Positions 18,162 through 26,774 of a DNA stretch of 64,000 nt are shown one piece after another; within the stretch, counting starts at the first letter, position 1; each line of letters starts with the position of its first letter. The notes beneath the pieces are model-generated. The model was not told where the DNA came from. It saw nothing but the letters and a program-made list of their open reading frames with translations, and ran no database searches. A program made the translations under genes and the position numbers. The DNA is taken from NCBI RefSeq assembly GCF_016595215.1, contig NZ_JAENHK010000010.1, positions 1,225,390 to 1,289,389 of the forward strand, read 5' to 3'. Source of the DNA: Chryseobacterium paridis (GTDB lineage Bacteria; Bacteroidota; Bacteroidia; Flavobacteriales; Weeksellaceae).

Positions 18162-18224
18162 ATTTATTAAGAGATTATCATTAAAAAATATTAATTTAAC
18201 ATTTTTAAAATCCAACCCTTCTTA

Positions 18225-19238
18225 ATGCAACAAGAAAAAATAAAAATATCGCAGGCTGTTATCTGGGTAAGTTCGATTGTTTTGGGAGTATTATCATCAG
18301 TTCCTCAGCTTGCTTCCCATGATTTTAATCTCATGGAAGCGATAGTTAATGCGGCCATTACCTCAGCTTTTGCAATTGTGATGTGGTATCTCAACATCTT
18401 TCTACTAAACCGCACTACTAAACGACGTCAGGGAATATCATATTCCAGACTCTTGATCATATTAGCAATGGGTATGGTGGTTATGTTTGGGTTGGCATGG
18501 ATACAACAGCTCATTTTATCTCATATCAATTTTGGTCCGGTTATGCTTATGGTAGAAGTAAGAGGAATTCTTATTAACCTTATTTTCTATATGTTTTTAA
18601 ACCTAGTACAACATAATTATACCGGCCAGCAAGTCCATCTCGAGCTGGAAAAAGTGAAAAGCGATAATCTGGGCGCTCAATATGAACTCTTGAAACAACA
18701 GGTGAATCCTCATTTTCTTTTTAACAGTTTAAATACATTGAAGTCTATGGTGGAAACACACGATGAAGAAACGGTTGATTTCATTATCAAGCTTTCTGAT
18801 TTTTACCGCTTCACTCTGGAAAGCAGAAAACTTGACCTCATCACCGTAGAAGAAGAAATGAAAATCCTCAATTCTTATTTGTTCCTTCAGAAAGCCCGTT
18901 TTGGTGATGGCTTTACGTTTACGGACACACTTGATAAGGAAACTCTGAAAACCCTTATTCCTCCTTTCACCTTACAGCTATTGGTAGAAAACTGCATCAA
19001 ACATAATATTGTTTCTCAAAGTAAGCCTTTACACATTAAAATCTCTGATGCTGACCATAAAATTATTATTGAAAATCCTATTCAGCGTAAAATAGTTCCC
19101 GAAGACTCATTAGGTGTTGGCTTAAATAATGTTAATATGCGCTACAAACATTTATTAAATCAAGAAATCAACATTTTAGACGACAATCAAATTTTTCAAA
19201 TAAAACTACCCCTTATCCATGAATATCATCATCATTGA
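18225..19238 (+). CDS. LytS-type sensor histidine kinase
   Basis: A 337-residue membrane kinase with four predicted transmembrane segments in the first 130 residues and almost no extracytoplasmic domain. A short linker helix follows, then the His_kinase domain with QQVNPHFLFNSLN (phospho-His163) and an ATP-binding part with LLVENCIKHN (Asn255) and GVGLNNVNMRY. The C-terminus overlaps the response-regulator gene by 20 bp. The signal is unknown; sensing through the membrane segments is typical of this group. Confidence 0.92.
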   Translation: MQQEKIKISQAVIWVSSIVLGVLSSVPQLASHDFNLMEAIVNAAITSAFAIVMWYLNIFLLNRTTKRRQGISYSRLLIILAMGMVVMFGLAWIQQLILSHINFGPVMLMVEVRGILINLIFYMFLNLVQHNYTGQQVHLELEKVKSDNLGAQYELLKQQVNPHFLFNSLNTLKSMVETHDEETVDFIIKLSDFYRFTLESRKLDLITVEEEMKILNSYLFLQKARFGDGFTFTDTLDKETLKTLIPPFTLQLLVENCIKHNIVSQSKPLHIKISDADHKIIIENPIQRKIVPEDSLGVGLNNVNMRYKHLLNQEINILDDNQIFQIKLPLIHEYHHH

Positions 19239-19986
19239 AGACGAATTCAGAGCAGCAAAATCTCTGCAAACCTTAATTAAAGAACTTAAACCTGAATCTA
19301 CAATTACCGGAGTTTATGACAGCATAGAGTCCAGCGTTGAAGCTTTGTCTAATGATAGCAAGCCAGATCTTATCTTTATGGATATTCACCTTTCTGATGG
19401 GCTTTCTTTTGAGATCTTCAAGCAGGTGGATATTACTTGCCCGGTTGTATTCTGTACAGCATTTGATCAGTATATGTTAGATGCTTTTAAGAGTAAGGGT
19501 GTGGATTATGTTTTAAAACCTTTTTCACGGGATGACATTGCTGAAGCCTTAAGAAAAGTAGATGAACTCAAAAAGTTCTTTCAAAAAACAGAAATTCCTG
19601 AGCTGGAAGCGTTATTACAAAAGATAACACAACCACAAGCTACTACAAAAAGCAGTTTCCTGGTTTTTAAAAATCAAAAATATACGACCATTCTTACGGA
19701 AAACATTGCTTATTTCTACATTCATAATGAAATGACCCATCTGGTTACTTTTGACAAACAGCAATTTTCACTTACTCAATCATTGGGGCAAGTTGCTGAA
19801 CAAGTTTCTCCCAAACAGTTTTTCAGAGTGAACAGGCAGTACATTGTCAATTTCACTGCTATTAAAGAGATGGAACATTATTTCCAGCGCAAAATTTATG
19901 TAAAATTGGTAATTGACACTCCGGAAAAGCTTCTGATCAACAAAGAAAAGACCCATAGCTTTTTTTCCTGGTTAGAAGACCGTTAA
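19219..19986 (+). CDS. LytTR-family response regulator
   Basis: A 255-residue regulator: receiver domain 1-120 with acidic pocket EDE (7-9), phospho-acceptor Asp55 (FMDIHLSD), Thr80 and Lys100 (LKPFS), then a LytTR DNA-binding domain (about 150-255, with FFRVNRQYIVNF). LytTR domains bind 9-bp direct repeats 21-22 bp apart, commonly upstream of their targets. Exactly such spaced repeats occur before the haem gene (16581) and the DUF1223 gene (20018), so both are likely targets. Its gene overlaps the kinase gene. Confidence 0.93.
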   Translation: MNIIIIEDEFRAAKSLQTLIKELKPESTITGVYDSIESSVEALSNDSKPDLIFMDIHLSDGLSFEIFKQVDITCPVVFCTAFDQYMLDAFKSKGVDYVLKPFSRDDIAEALRKVDELKKFFQKTEIPELEALLQKITQPQATTKSSFLVFKNQKYTTILTENIAYFYIHNEMTHLVTFDKQQFSLTQSLGQVAEQVSPKQFFRVNRQYIVNFTAIKEMEHYFQRKIYVKLVIDTPEKLLINKEKTHSFFSWLEDR

Positions 19987-20017
19987 TAAAGCTTATGTCT
20001 TAAACATATATTTTTCA

Positions 20018-20088
20018 GGGTTCACTATTCGATTTGTCTGGTTGAGCCCTTTTTTCATTTTTTAGCATCCCACAGGTATCTACTTTTG
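20018..20088 (+). promoter_or_regulatory. Promoter of DUF1223 gene with LytTR-like direct repeats
   Basis: Half-sites GGGTTCACT (20018) and TGGTTGAGC (20039) have GTT cores 21 bp apart (20020, 20041). The -7 box TACTTTTG at 20081-20088 lies 40 bp after the second GTT. The layout can be laid without gaps on the promoter at 16581-16651 (offset 3437 bp), with strongest identity in TTCAC, GTCYGGTT, CATTT and ATCTACTTTTGAAT. Confidence 0.6.
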
Positions 20089-20105
20089 AATAAAAATTAA
20101 AAGAA

Positions 20106-20885
20106 ATGATATCTAAAAAACTTTTCATAGTAGGAGCATTTGTAGCTTTATTATTTACAATCTCCGCCTTTGTGCAAAAAGATAAGACTGACGAAAGTCT
20201 TAGAAACAGATCAACTGATAAAAGCAATGGTTTTGCCGTGCTGGAACTTTTTACTTCAGAAGGATGTTCAAGTTGTCCACCCGCAGATGCCTTAATGGGT
20301 CAAATTAAGGAAAGTAATAAAGATCAGCCCATATACATCCTGGCATATCACGTTGATTATTGGAACCGCCTGGGTTGGAAAGACCGTTTCAGTACCTCCG
20401 AAAATTCGGCTCGACAACAACAGTACAGCAGAACACTGGATTCTCAGGTTTATACTCCACAGCTTGTGGTAAATGGGAAACAACAGTTTGTAGGTTCCGA
20501 TAAAGAAGCAATAGAAAATTCTATTCTTAACGCTTTAAGCCATGGAGCCAACAGTACGGTGGATTTGAAAGCACAATCCAATTCTAATAACATTTCAGTC
20601 AATTACAAAGTTTCAGGAAATGACTCTCAAAATAAGCTTTTGATCACACTGGTTCAGAAAAAGGCATCAACCAATGTAGCAAAAGGAGAAAACGAGGGCC
20701 GACATTTAGAACATTGGCAGATCGTTCATAAACAGCAGCAAGTCTCTTTAAAAAACAGTTTGGAGGGCAGTACAAACTTTTCAATTCCTGAAAAATTTAA
20801 TACTACTGACTGGGAAATCATAGGATTTATTCAAAATGCAAAAACTGGACAGATTACCGGGGCTTCAAAAGCGATATTCAACTAA
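20106..20885 (+). CDS. DUF1223 thioredoxin-fold exported protein
   Basis: A 259-residue protein with an N-terminal signal peptide or anchor (about 5-23, ending near SAFVQKD). The DUF1223 core follows: LELFTSEGCSSCPPAD with Cys54 and Cys57, AYHVDYWNRLGWKDRFS, then QVYTPQLVVNGKQQFVGSD. The CSSC pair in a thioredoxin-like fold suggests redox activity in the periplasm, but the family has no firm function. It is followed at 60 bp by a DoxX gene and shares its promoter design with the haem-protein gene. Confidence 0.88.
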   Translation: MISKKLFIVGAFVALLFTISAFVQKDKTDESLRNRSTDKSNGFAVLELFTSEGCSSCPPADALMGQIKESNKDQPIYILAYHVDYWNRLGWKDRFSTSENSARQQQYSRTLDSQVYTPQLVVNGKQQFVGSDKEAIENSILNALSHGANSTVDLKAQSNSNNISVNYKVSGNDSQNKLLITLVQKKASTNVAKGENEGRHLEHWQIVHKQQQVSLKNSLEGSTNFSIPEKFNTTDWEIIGFIQNAKTGQITGASKAIFN

Positions 20886-20944
20886 ACATACAGGTGTAAA
20901 AACAACTTAAGACAATTATAACAACAATTTAAAATAATAAAAAA

Positions 20945-21337
20945 ATGAAAACAAAAACAACAAAAATCATCTTTTGGTCAGGCGCTATTTTTATGTCACT
21001 ATGGTTTGGAGCAAGCGGTTTCTTTGAACTAACCAAAAACCCTGTAGTATGGGATATTACACAACAATTGGGATATCCACCACACTTTATCTATATACTC
21101 GGCGTCTTTAAACTGGCAGGAGTTATAGTACTTCTACTTCCGAACAGATTATTGAGATTAAAGGAATGGGTATTCGCCGGAATGTTTTTCGACATTACTT
21201 TTGCCTTCTTCTCCAAAATCGCAGTTCTTGGGCTTCCATCAACAATAGATGCGGTTGTAGCATTTACTGTACTTTCAATTACTTATCTGATGTTCAGAAA
21301 AATGTATAGCCCTGAATTGATCTTTAATGAAATATAG
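20945..21337 (+). CDS. DoxX-family membrane protein
   Basis: A 130-residue protein with four hydrophobic segments. It has the DoxX-like FGASGFFELTKNPVVWDITQQLGYPPHFIYILGVFKLAG pattern (recognisable by GFFELT, LGYP and ILGVFKL). It is 60 bp downstream of the DUF1223 gene without a terminator between, so they are probably one operon. The role is unknown; DoxX-family proteins have been linked to redox and thiol stress in other bacteria. Confidence 0.82.
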   Translation: MKTKTTKIIFWSGAIFMSLWFGASGFFELTKNPVVWDITQQLGYPPHFIYILGVFKLAGVIVLLLPNRLLRLKEWVFAGMFFDITFAFFSKIAVLGLPSTIDAVVAFTVLSITYLMFRKMYSPELIFNEI

Positions 21338-21360
21338 GGTTACTTACATCTTTAATAATG

Positions 21361-21390
21361 ATAAATCCTCTCGATTCTGAGAGGATTTAT
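21361..21390 (+). terminator. Hairpin terminator after DoxX gene
   Basis: Perfect 12-bp stem ATAAATCCTCTC / GAGAGGATTTAT with a 6-nt loop, followed by TCTTTAAAA; 23 bp past the stop. Confidence 0.8.
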
Positions 21391-21423
21391 TCTTTAAAAT
21401 ATATTAGTTGACTTCTAATAGTG

Positions 21424-21464
21424 CGTCACTTCGAGTAGATTTTGAAAAAATTGTATCGAGAAGT
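21424..21464. repeat. Dispersed 41-43 bp repeat, copy 2
   Basis: Second copy of the CGTCACTTCGAGTAG...GTATCGAGAAGT block, in the same orientation as the copy at 7733-7775 and also intergenic. Confidence 0.75.
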
Positions 21465-21520
21465 TTTAAAAATTCATTTGCCCAATTAACTTTTGGGGAT
21501 TTAAACTCCCTCTTTCTGTT

Positions 21521-22510
21521 TTAATTCATAAAAGATTCCGGAATCCATTCAAATGCATATGCTTTCTTCTTAGTAAAACCTAAGCCTGGCCACGGCAAAT
21601 GATAGGCAAAAGCTCTGGATCTCGTTTCAGCTAATTGTGTCAGTATTTTCTTTCTTGAAGCTATTGCTATATCCAGATCGGTATCTCCAAAATATCCCCA
21701 GTCCGGATGTGGAAATAAAACAACATCAGAATGCATCAGATCTGCGATGTATAATAGTTTCTCATTGCCGGAAGCTATTGTAACCAAAGTAAGGCCAGGT
21801 GTATGCCCGGGAGCCAATTGAAAGCTGAAATGATCATACAATGATTTCTCCAATTCATAAAATTTCAACCTTGGTTGTATCACTTTTAAAATATTCTGAA
21901 TTCCTGGAATAATCTGATTAAGAAATTCCGGTTGATCCTTTAATGCACTATTGCTGAAACCTTTAATCGTCGCCTTCATCCAGAAATCGTATTCAATTTT
22001 TGAAATAAACAATTGAGCATTCGGGAAAACCAATTTGTTTTGTTTATCTACAACTCCACCGATGTGATCCGGATGGGCATGAGAAATAAATACATCTGTA
22101 ATATCTGCAGGTGAAAAGCCAGCCTTTTTAAGGCTTTTTAATAAAAATCCAGTTCTGGGATCTGCAAAAATTCCCATCCCACTATCCATTAATATAAGCT
22201 TGCTTTTTGTTTTTACCAATAGGACATTCATTGCCATGTCTATAGAATGTTCTGACCGAAAATTATCCTTCAGGATTGCTTTTAATTCTGATACACTCCC
22301 ACGAGGTGCAAAAGAATTCAGATTTTCCTCATGAATAAATCCATCGGTTAGAATAAACAATTCTAAATCTCCTAGTTTTATTTGTTTAACACCTGAAAGA
22401 TCATCCTCTGCGACAGGCAATTTCTTATCCACTGCTAAAGTGCTTGAAAAAGGAATGACACTAAAAGCTCCTGCTAAAAGTCCATTTTTTAAAAGTTCTC
22501 TTCTATTCAT
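21521..22510 (-). CDS. Exported MBL-fold metallo-hydrolase
   Basis: A 329-residue metallo-beta-lactamase-fold protein. The start MNRRELLKNGLLAGAF has twin arginines before a hydrophobic stretch, consistent with Tat export of a pre-folded metalloenzyme. The metal motif SHAHPDHIGG lies at 143-152 (His144, His146, Asp148, His149), with later ligands in APGHTPG and IADLMHSD. The overall pattern is that of the quorum-quenching-lactonase/hydrolase-like MBL group. Substrate unknown. A hairpin-forming leader lies upstream (22544-22584). Confidence 0.85.
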   Translation of the reverse strand: MNRRELLKNGLLAGAFSVIPFSSTLAVDKKLPVAEDDLSGVKQIKLGDLELFILTDGFIHEENLNSFAPRGSVSELKAILKDNFRSEHSIDMAMNVLLVKTKSKLILMDSGMGIFADPRTGFLLKSLKKAGFSPADITDVFISHAHPDHIGGVVDKQNKLVFPNAQLFISKIEYDFWMKATIKGFSNSALKDQPEFLNQIIPGIQNILKVIQPRLKFYELEKSLYDHFSFQLAPGHTPGLTLVTIASGNEKLLYIADLMHSDVVLFPHPDWGYFGDTDLDIAIASRKKILTQLAETRSRAFAYHLPWPGLGFTKKKAYAFEWIPESFMN

Positions 22511-22602
22511 AATTAATAATGTGATTTTGTAATTTTAATACAAAAACCCGATACAAAAATGGATTTCTATCTGTATCGAGGTTTATTGTGAGTTCAAAAA
22601 AA

Positions 22603-22630
22603 TTGGATTTCTGAATACTCAGAAATCCAA
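22603..22630 (-). terminator. Hairpin terminator after aldo/keto reductase gene
   Basis: Perfect 12-bp stem TTGGATTTCTGA / TCAGAAATCCAA with a 4-nt loop, 13 bp past the stop, followed on the minus strand by T-rich sequence. Confidence 0.8.
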
Positions 22631-22643
22631 ACTTTAAACTCTT

Positions 22644-23645
22644 TTAATTATTTACCAATTTCATTGAACCTTCACTATACCTTTCTCCGATATTAGGATA
22701 TTTCTTTAAAATGGCATCGATAGTATCTAAATCAGATTTGGAAAGCTCTACATTAATAGCAGCTACATTTTCTTCGAGATATTTAATTCGTTTCGTTCCA
22801 GGAATAGGAATAATATCATCTCCCTGACTTAATACCCATGCTAATGCAAGCTGTGTTCCTTTAACACCTTTTGAAGCAGCAAACTCATTAAATTCTTTGA
22901 CCAACTTTCTGTTATTCTCAAGGCTTTCTTCCTGATAACGTGGCAATGATTTTCTGAAATCATCATCTCCAAAATTCTGAACTTCATTAATGTTTGCAAA
23001 AAGTCCTCTTGCCAGTGGAGAATAAGAAACCAAAGAGATACCTAACTCTCTTATGGTTGGTAAAATTTCTTTTTCGACATCTTTCGTTAAAATAGAGTAT
23101 TCTGACTGTAAAGCAGTAATAGGATGAATTTTATTTGCTTTTCTAATAGATTCTGCTGAAGCTTCAGATAGACCAATATATTTTACTTTCCCTGCTTTTA
23201 CAAGCTCTGCCATTGCTCCCACTGTTTCTTCAACAGGAACATTGGGATCTACTCTATGAGCATAATACAGATCTATCGTATCGATTTTCAATCGTTGAAG
23301 GCTTAAGTCTACTGCTTGTCTGATCCATTCGGGAGAACCATCAAAATAAGTCCCCGGAGCACCACTATGGCTTGCTTTACCATCTTTAAATCGAAACCCA
23401 AACTTTGTAGCTATAAAGATCTTATCCCGGTTAGGAACTAAAACTTTGGAAATTAATTTTTCATTCTCTCCATTCGCATACATATCCGCAGTATCCCAGA
23501 AATTAACACCCAGGTCCAAAGCCTTGTGTAATGTATTGATGTTTTCCTGTTCATCTGCAGGACCGTACGCAAAGCTCATTCCCATACAGCCTAAACCGAT
23601 TGTAGATAGCTGCTCCCCTGTGTTTCCTAATTTTCTAAATTTCAT
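22644..23645 (-). CDS. Aldo/keto reductase
   Basis: A 333-residue NADPH-dependent (alpha/beta)8-barrel reductase. The catalytic tetrad is present: Asp51 and Tyr56 (FWDTADMY), Lys81 (ATKFGF) and His130 (YYAHRVD). The C-terminal phosphate-binding motif is IPIPGTKR. The sequence matches the YakC/AKR13-type group that reduces small aldehydes and ketones. It is downstream of an AraC-type regulator gene on the same strand (87-bp gap), which probably controls it. Confidence 0.92.
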   Translation of the reverse strand: MKFRKLGNTGEQLSTIGLGCMGMSFAYGPADEQENINTLHKALDLGVNFWDTADMYANGENEKLISKVLVPNRDKIFIATKFGFRFKDGKASHSGAPGTYFDGSPEWIRQAVDLSLQRLKIDTIDLYYAHRVDPNVPVEETVGAMAELVKAGKVKYIGLSEASAESIRKANKIHPITALQSEYSILTKDVEKEILPTIRELGISLVSYSPLARGLFANINEVQNFGDDDFRKSLPRYQEESLENNRKLVKEFNEFAASKGVKGTQLALAWVLSQGDDIIPIPGTKRIKYLEENVAAINVELSKSDLDTIDAILKKYPNIGERYSEGSMKLVNN

Positions 23646-23732
23646 GATTGATTGTGATTTAAATTATAGGAACAAAATTATAACAACATTCATCAGCTTT
23701 TCATATAGAATTCAAACGATAAATTATAAAAT

Positions 23733-24638
23733 TCAAACAAGGTCACTTCTTAACGCATTAGGAGTGCTTCCCGTTTGTTTCTTAAAATAATTGGTAAAAT
23801 ACGCGGGTTCTTCAAACCCTAGACCATAGGCGATTTCTGAAATGTTCCAATCCGTATGCTTTAGAAGAGCATTAGCTTCCTGAATAATCCTGGATGTAAT
23901 TTGCTGTGTCGTTGTTTTTCCTGTGATCTCTTTCACAGAACGGTTAAGCGAATTAACATGAATGGATAGACTTTCAGCATAATCGTTAGGAGATTTAAGC
24001 TTAAGATATACTTCCGGACTATCTATAGGAAACTGTCTTTCTAGCAATTCCATGAATAATGACGCAACTCTTTGGGAAGCATTTTGATAATGTTCAAAAT
24101 TTTCCGCGGGTTGCATTTTCATGGTCTCATGGATCAAAAGGTGCAGATAATTCCGAAGCATATCATATTTGTGAATATAATCAGAATCTATTTCTGTCAT
24201 CATTTTTTGAAAGATATCTGAAACCGTTTTCTGCTGTTCTTCATTAATAAAGAAAACAGGAGTTCCTCCAATTTTAAAAAGCTGTGATTCCTGAAGGTTC
24301 CCTAGGCGGGTACCATTTTGAAGGAATTGATCCGTAAATAAGCAGAACCAACCTGCCTGATCATCACTTTCCGCTTCCCAGGAATAGGGAATCAGCGGAT
24401 TGGAAAACAATAATGCAGGACTGTCGACCTTAAACCATTTATTAGCATAATGAAGTTTTCCTTTTCCAATGATCAATGAAACTTTATAAAAATCTCTTCT
24501 GCTATAGGGAGTATGCAATGAACAATTATCCCTGGAGAAGACATTGAAATGCCCCAATCCTGAATTCGAAAGACGCGCAGGAAAAACTTTTGCCTGGGTA
24601 CGATTGTAAAATTCCTGTAATGATTCTGATGATTCCAT
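23733..24638 (-). CDS. AraC-family transcriptional regulator
   Basis: A 301-residue regulator. The N-terminal cupin-like part includes the HTPYSRRDFYKVSLIIGKGKLHYANKWF region typical of Bacteroidetes AraC proteins (RRDFYKV, G.L.YANK). The C-terminal double helix-turn-helix (about 200-298) ends in WNISEIAYGLGFEEPAYFTNYFKKQTGSTPNALR, shown by its SEIAYGLGF and YFTNYFKK elements. The adjacent aldo/keto reductase is the likely target. Effector unknown. Confidence 0.9.
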   Translation of the reverse strand: MESSESLQEFYNRTQAKVFPARLSNSGLGHFNVFSRDNCSLHTPYSRRDFYKVSLIIGKGKLHYANKWFKVDSPALLFSNPLIPYSWEAESDDQAGWFCLFTDQFLQNGTRLGNLQESQLFKIGGTPVFFINEEQQKTVSDIFQKMMTEIDSDYIHKYDMLRNYLHLLIHETMKMQPAENFEHYQNASQRVASLFMELLERQFPIDSPEVYLKLKSPNDYAESLSIHVNSLNRSVKEITGKTTTQQITSRIIQEANALLKHTDWNISEIAYGLGFEEPAYFTNYFKKQTGSTPNALRSDLV

Positions 24639-25219
24639 AACACAAAGTTATAAAATTCAAACAACAATTTTAACCTGTAATAAAACAAAAAATGACTGAT
24701 CTTACGAACAGCCACCAAAAAAAATTTGATTATATAGTGAAATGTGATTCTTTATTGCGCTCATGTCATTTCAATTAAAATGCCAAAGCATCAAAATCTC
24801 TGATCAATATTCATCATAGGGCTATAAACAACTGACAATGTAGGGAATAAATTTACTGGGTGAGATGCGGGGGTCGAGGTCCGGGGTATGAGGTTCGGGA
24901 TTCGGGATGCGAGGTATGTGATGCGTTGCGGGGTTTGGGATGCGGGGTTTCGAGCTTAGCACAGTAAACATGGATTGTAGCTCGTAAAAGAATAATTATA
25001 ATAACGACCATCAACAAACTCTCTACCCCTCAAACTCTACAACTCTATCACCCTACAACTCCCATTTTTCCATCTGAATTGCTTAACTGAAAAGAATATA
25101 AATTACGATCAAGCTCTTAAAAATTAACCTGTTGTATTGTTTTAATTTGTAATTTTAAAGAAGGGATCTTATTGTAAGACCCTACCGCTCATTCATTATT
25201 CAACCTAATCTCAATACTT
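24639..25219. other. 580-bp gene-free stretch with G-rich and C-rich quasi-repeats
   Basis: No supportable gene. From 24861 to 24955 the plus strand is G-rich and almost C-free except in CG steps, built from degenerate GGGATGCGGGG, GGGATTCGGGATGCG and GAGGTATG units. From about 25013 to 25070 it becomes C-rich and built on CTCTAC and ACAACTC units. The flanks are ordinary AT-rich intergenic DNA, including the upstream regions of the AraC and GNAT genes. Confidence 0.75.
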
Positions 25220-25507
25220 ATGGAAAATATAAAATTTGAAATATCTCCATATCAAGATGAATTGCAGATATTAATTGACGATAAGAAGGCTGGCTATATG
25301 TCCATGGCGATTGATGGCAGACAATTAATTGTATATTACACTAAACTTAATGAAGAACTCGAAGGCCATGGTTATGCCAAAATGCTTTTAGATGAATTGG
25401 TAAGATATGCAGAAGAGAAAGACCTTCTCATAGACCCTGAATGTGATTTTGTAAGACAGCAATTTGAAAATCACCCGAAAAGATACAAAGACATCTGGCA
25501 CGCCTGA
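25220..25507 (+). CDS. Small GNAT-like N-acetyltransferase (YjdJ type)
   Basis: A 95-residue protein of the short GNAT-related family. It shows a central YTKLNEELEGHGYAKMLLDELVRYAEEKDLLIDPEC pattern, in which EGHGYAKML is the acetyl-CoA pyrophosphate-binding loop and the DPECDFVRQQFENHP end is family-typical. It has no separate substrate domain; the acceptor is unknown. It converges with an MBL-fold gene, with only 2 bp between stops. Confidence 0.85.
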   Translation: MENIKFEISPYQDELQILIDDKKAGYMSMAIDGRQLIVYYTKLNEELEGHGYAKMLLDELVRYAEEKDLLIDPECDFVRQQFENHPKRYKDIWHA

Positions 25508-25509
25508 AA

Positions 25510-26607
25510 CTAATCTTCCCACCAACTTTTGAACTGATTATCTGATCGGTTCAGGTCCACTATTTCACCAATCATAGGGGTAAGAATGTTCAAATTTCTC
25601 TCTCTGCCAAAACTTGCTATCTTTTTAAGCGGCTCGTTCCAAGGATGAAGAGCCAAGGCAAATTTTGAAGAATGAACAGGAATTATGTTTTTTGCATTGA
25701 CTTCTATACTCGCCTGTATAACATCTTCAGGCAGTGCATGAATATATTTCCAGGCTTTATTATATTGTCCATTTTCCATGATAGCATAATCAAATGGCCC
25801 ATACTTTTCACCGATCATTTTAAAATGTGTATCATAGCCACTATCTCCACCTAAAAAGATTTTCCTTGTTGGAGTTTCCAAGACATAAGAGGTCCATAAT
25901 GTTCCATTTCTTTTTATTTTTCTTCCGGAGAAATGCCTTGCTGGTGTAAAGGTGATGGTAATGTCATTTTTCAAATCAGCAACACTTCCCCATTCTTCTT
26001 CTATCAGTTGATTTTCCTGATAACCCCATTTTTCAAAATGCGCTCCAACTCCCAATGGTACAATAACTTTCCCTACTCTATCTTTTATTTTTTTCACTGT
26101 AGGATAATCCAAATGGTCGAAATGATCGTGGGTTATAACCAGGTAATCAATAAAAGGAACATCTTCAGGTTTAAAAATATCTGATCCTGCAAATGCCTTG
26201 TTAAAGAATTTAAAAGGTGATCCATATGAGCTTAAAACAGGATCAATTAAAAAAGAAACTCCATCAGTTTGTATAAAATATGAAGAATGTCCTAACCAGA
26301 TAAAAACATTCTGATCTTTCTGAATATTTTTTAAATCAGTATGTATAGACGGGATATTTTTCAACGGTTTTAAAAGTGGATCTTTTTTGGCTACAAAAAA
26401 ATCATAGAGAACCTTAGGCATACTATATCCTTCTGCAAGAGATGGGGTATGGCTAATATTTTGGAACTGCTCATTTTTATAATGCTGTGATCTTTTCATT
26501 CTTTCTAACCTTTTCCCTTTAGGTTCAGCACCAAAAACATCTTGATTAGTTATTAAATAATAAGCCAGAATTAGTAAGATGGCTATTGCAATAAGTAAAT
26601 ACATCAT
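25510..26607 (-). CDS. Membrane-anchored MBL-fold hydrolase (NAPE-PLD/UlaG-like)
   Basis: A 365-residue protein with an N-terminal transmembrane helix (about 2-20). The MBL domain then carries IWLGHSSYFI, the metal motif THDHFDHLD (His160, His162, Asp164, His165), the FTPARHFSGR strand and GGDSGYDTHF. This order matches the NAPE-phospholipase-D-like branch, including the late His in PVHSSKFALALHPW. Bacterial members are mostly untested; phospholipid or N-acyl-lipid cleavage at the membrane is plausible. Confidence 0.86.
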   Translation of the reverse strand: MMYLLIAIAILLILAYYLITNQDVFGAEPKGKRLERMKRSQHYKNEQFQNISHTPSLAEGYSMPKVLYDFFVAKKDPLLKPLKNIPSIHTDLKNIQKDQNVFIWLGHSSYFIQTDGVSFLIDPVLSSYGSPFKFFNKAFAGSDIFKPEDVPFIDYLVITHDHFDHLDYPTVKKIKDRVGKVIVPLGVGAHFEKWGYQENQLIEEEWGSVADLKNDITITFTPARHFSGRKIKRNGTLWTSYVLETPTRKIFLGGDSGYDTHFKMIGEKYGPFDYAIMENGQYNKAWKYIHALPEDVIQASIEVNAKNIIPVHSSKFALALHPWNEPLKKIASFGRERNLNILTPMIGEIVDLNRSDNQFKSWWED

Positions 26608-26751
26608 TTGATCAAAATAAGCATCAAATGTATTAACTTTTACTATTAAATAAAAACATCTCCTCTTTAAACAACATGTTTATTTAGTGAAATACTGTAA
26701 CTTCAATTAAAAAATTATCATTATTTTAATATCAGGATAATTTTAAACACT

Positions 26752-26759
26752 TAAATTTG
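26752..26759 (+). promoter_or_regulatory. -7 box for S41 peptidase gene
   Basis: TAAATTTG matches TAnnTTTG and lies 16 bp before ATG 26775; it overlaps the TTG of a longer reading frame, which argues against that start. Confidence 0.55.
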
Positions 26760-26774
26760 TTGGTTTTAAACACA

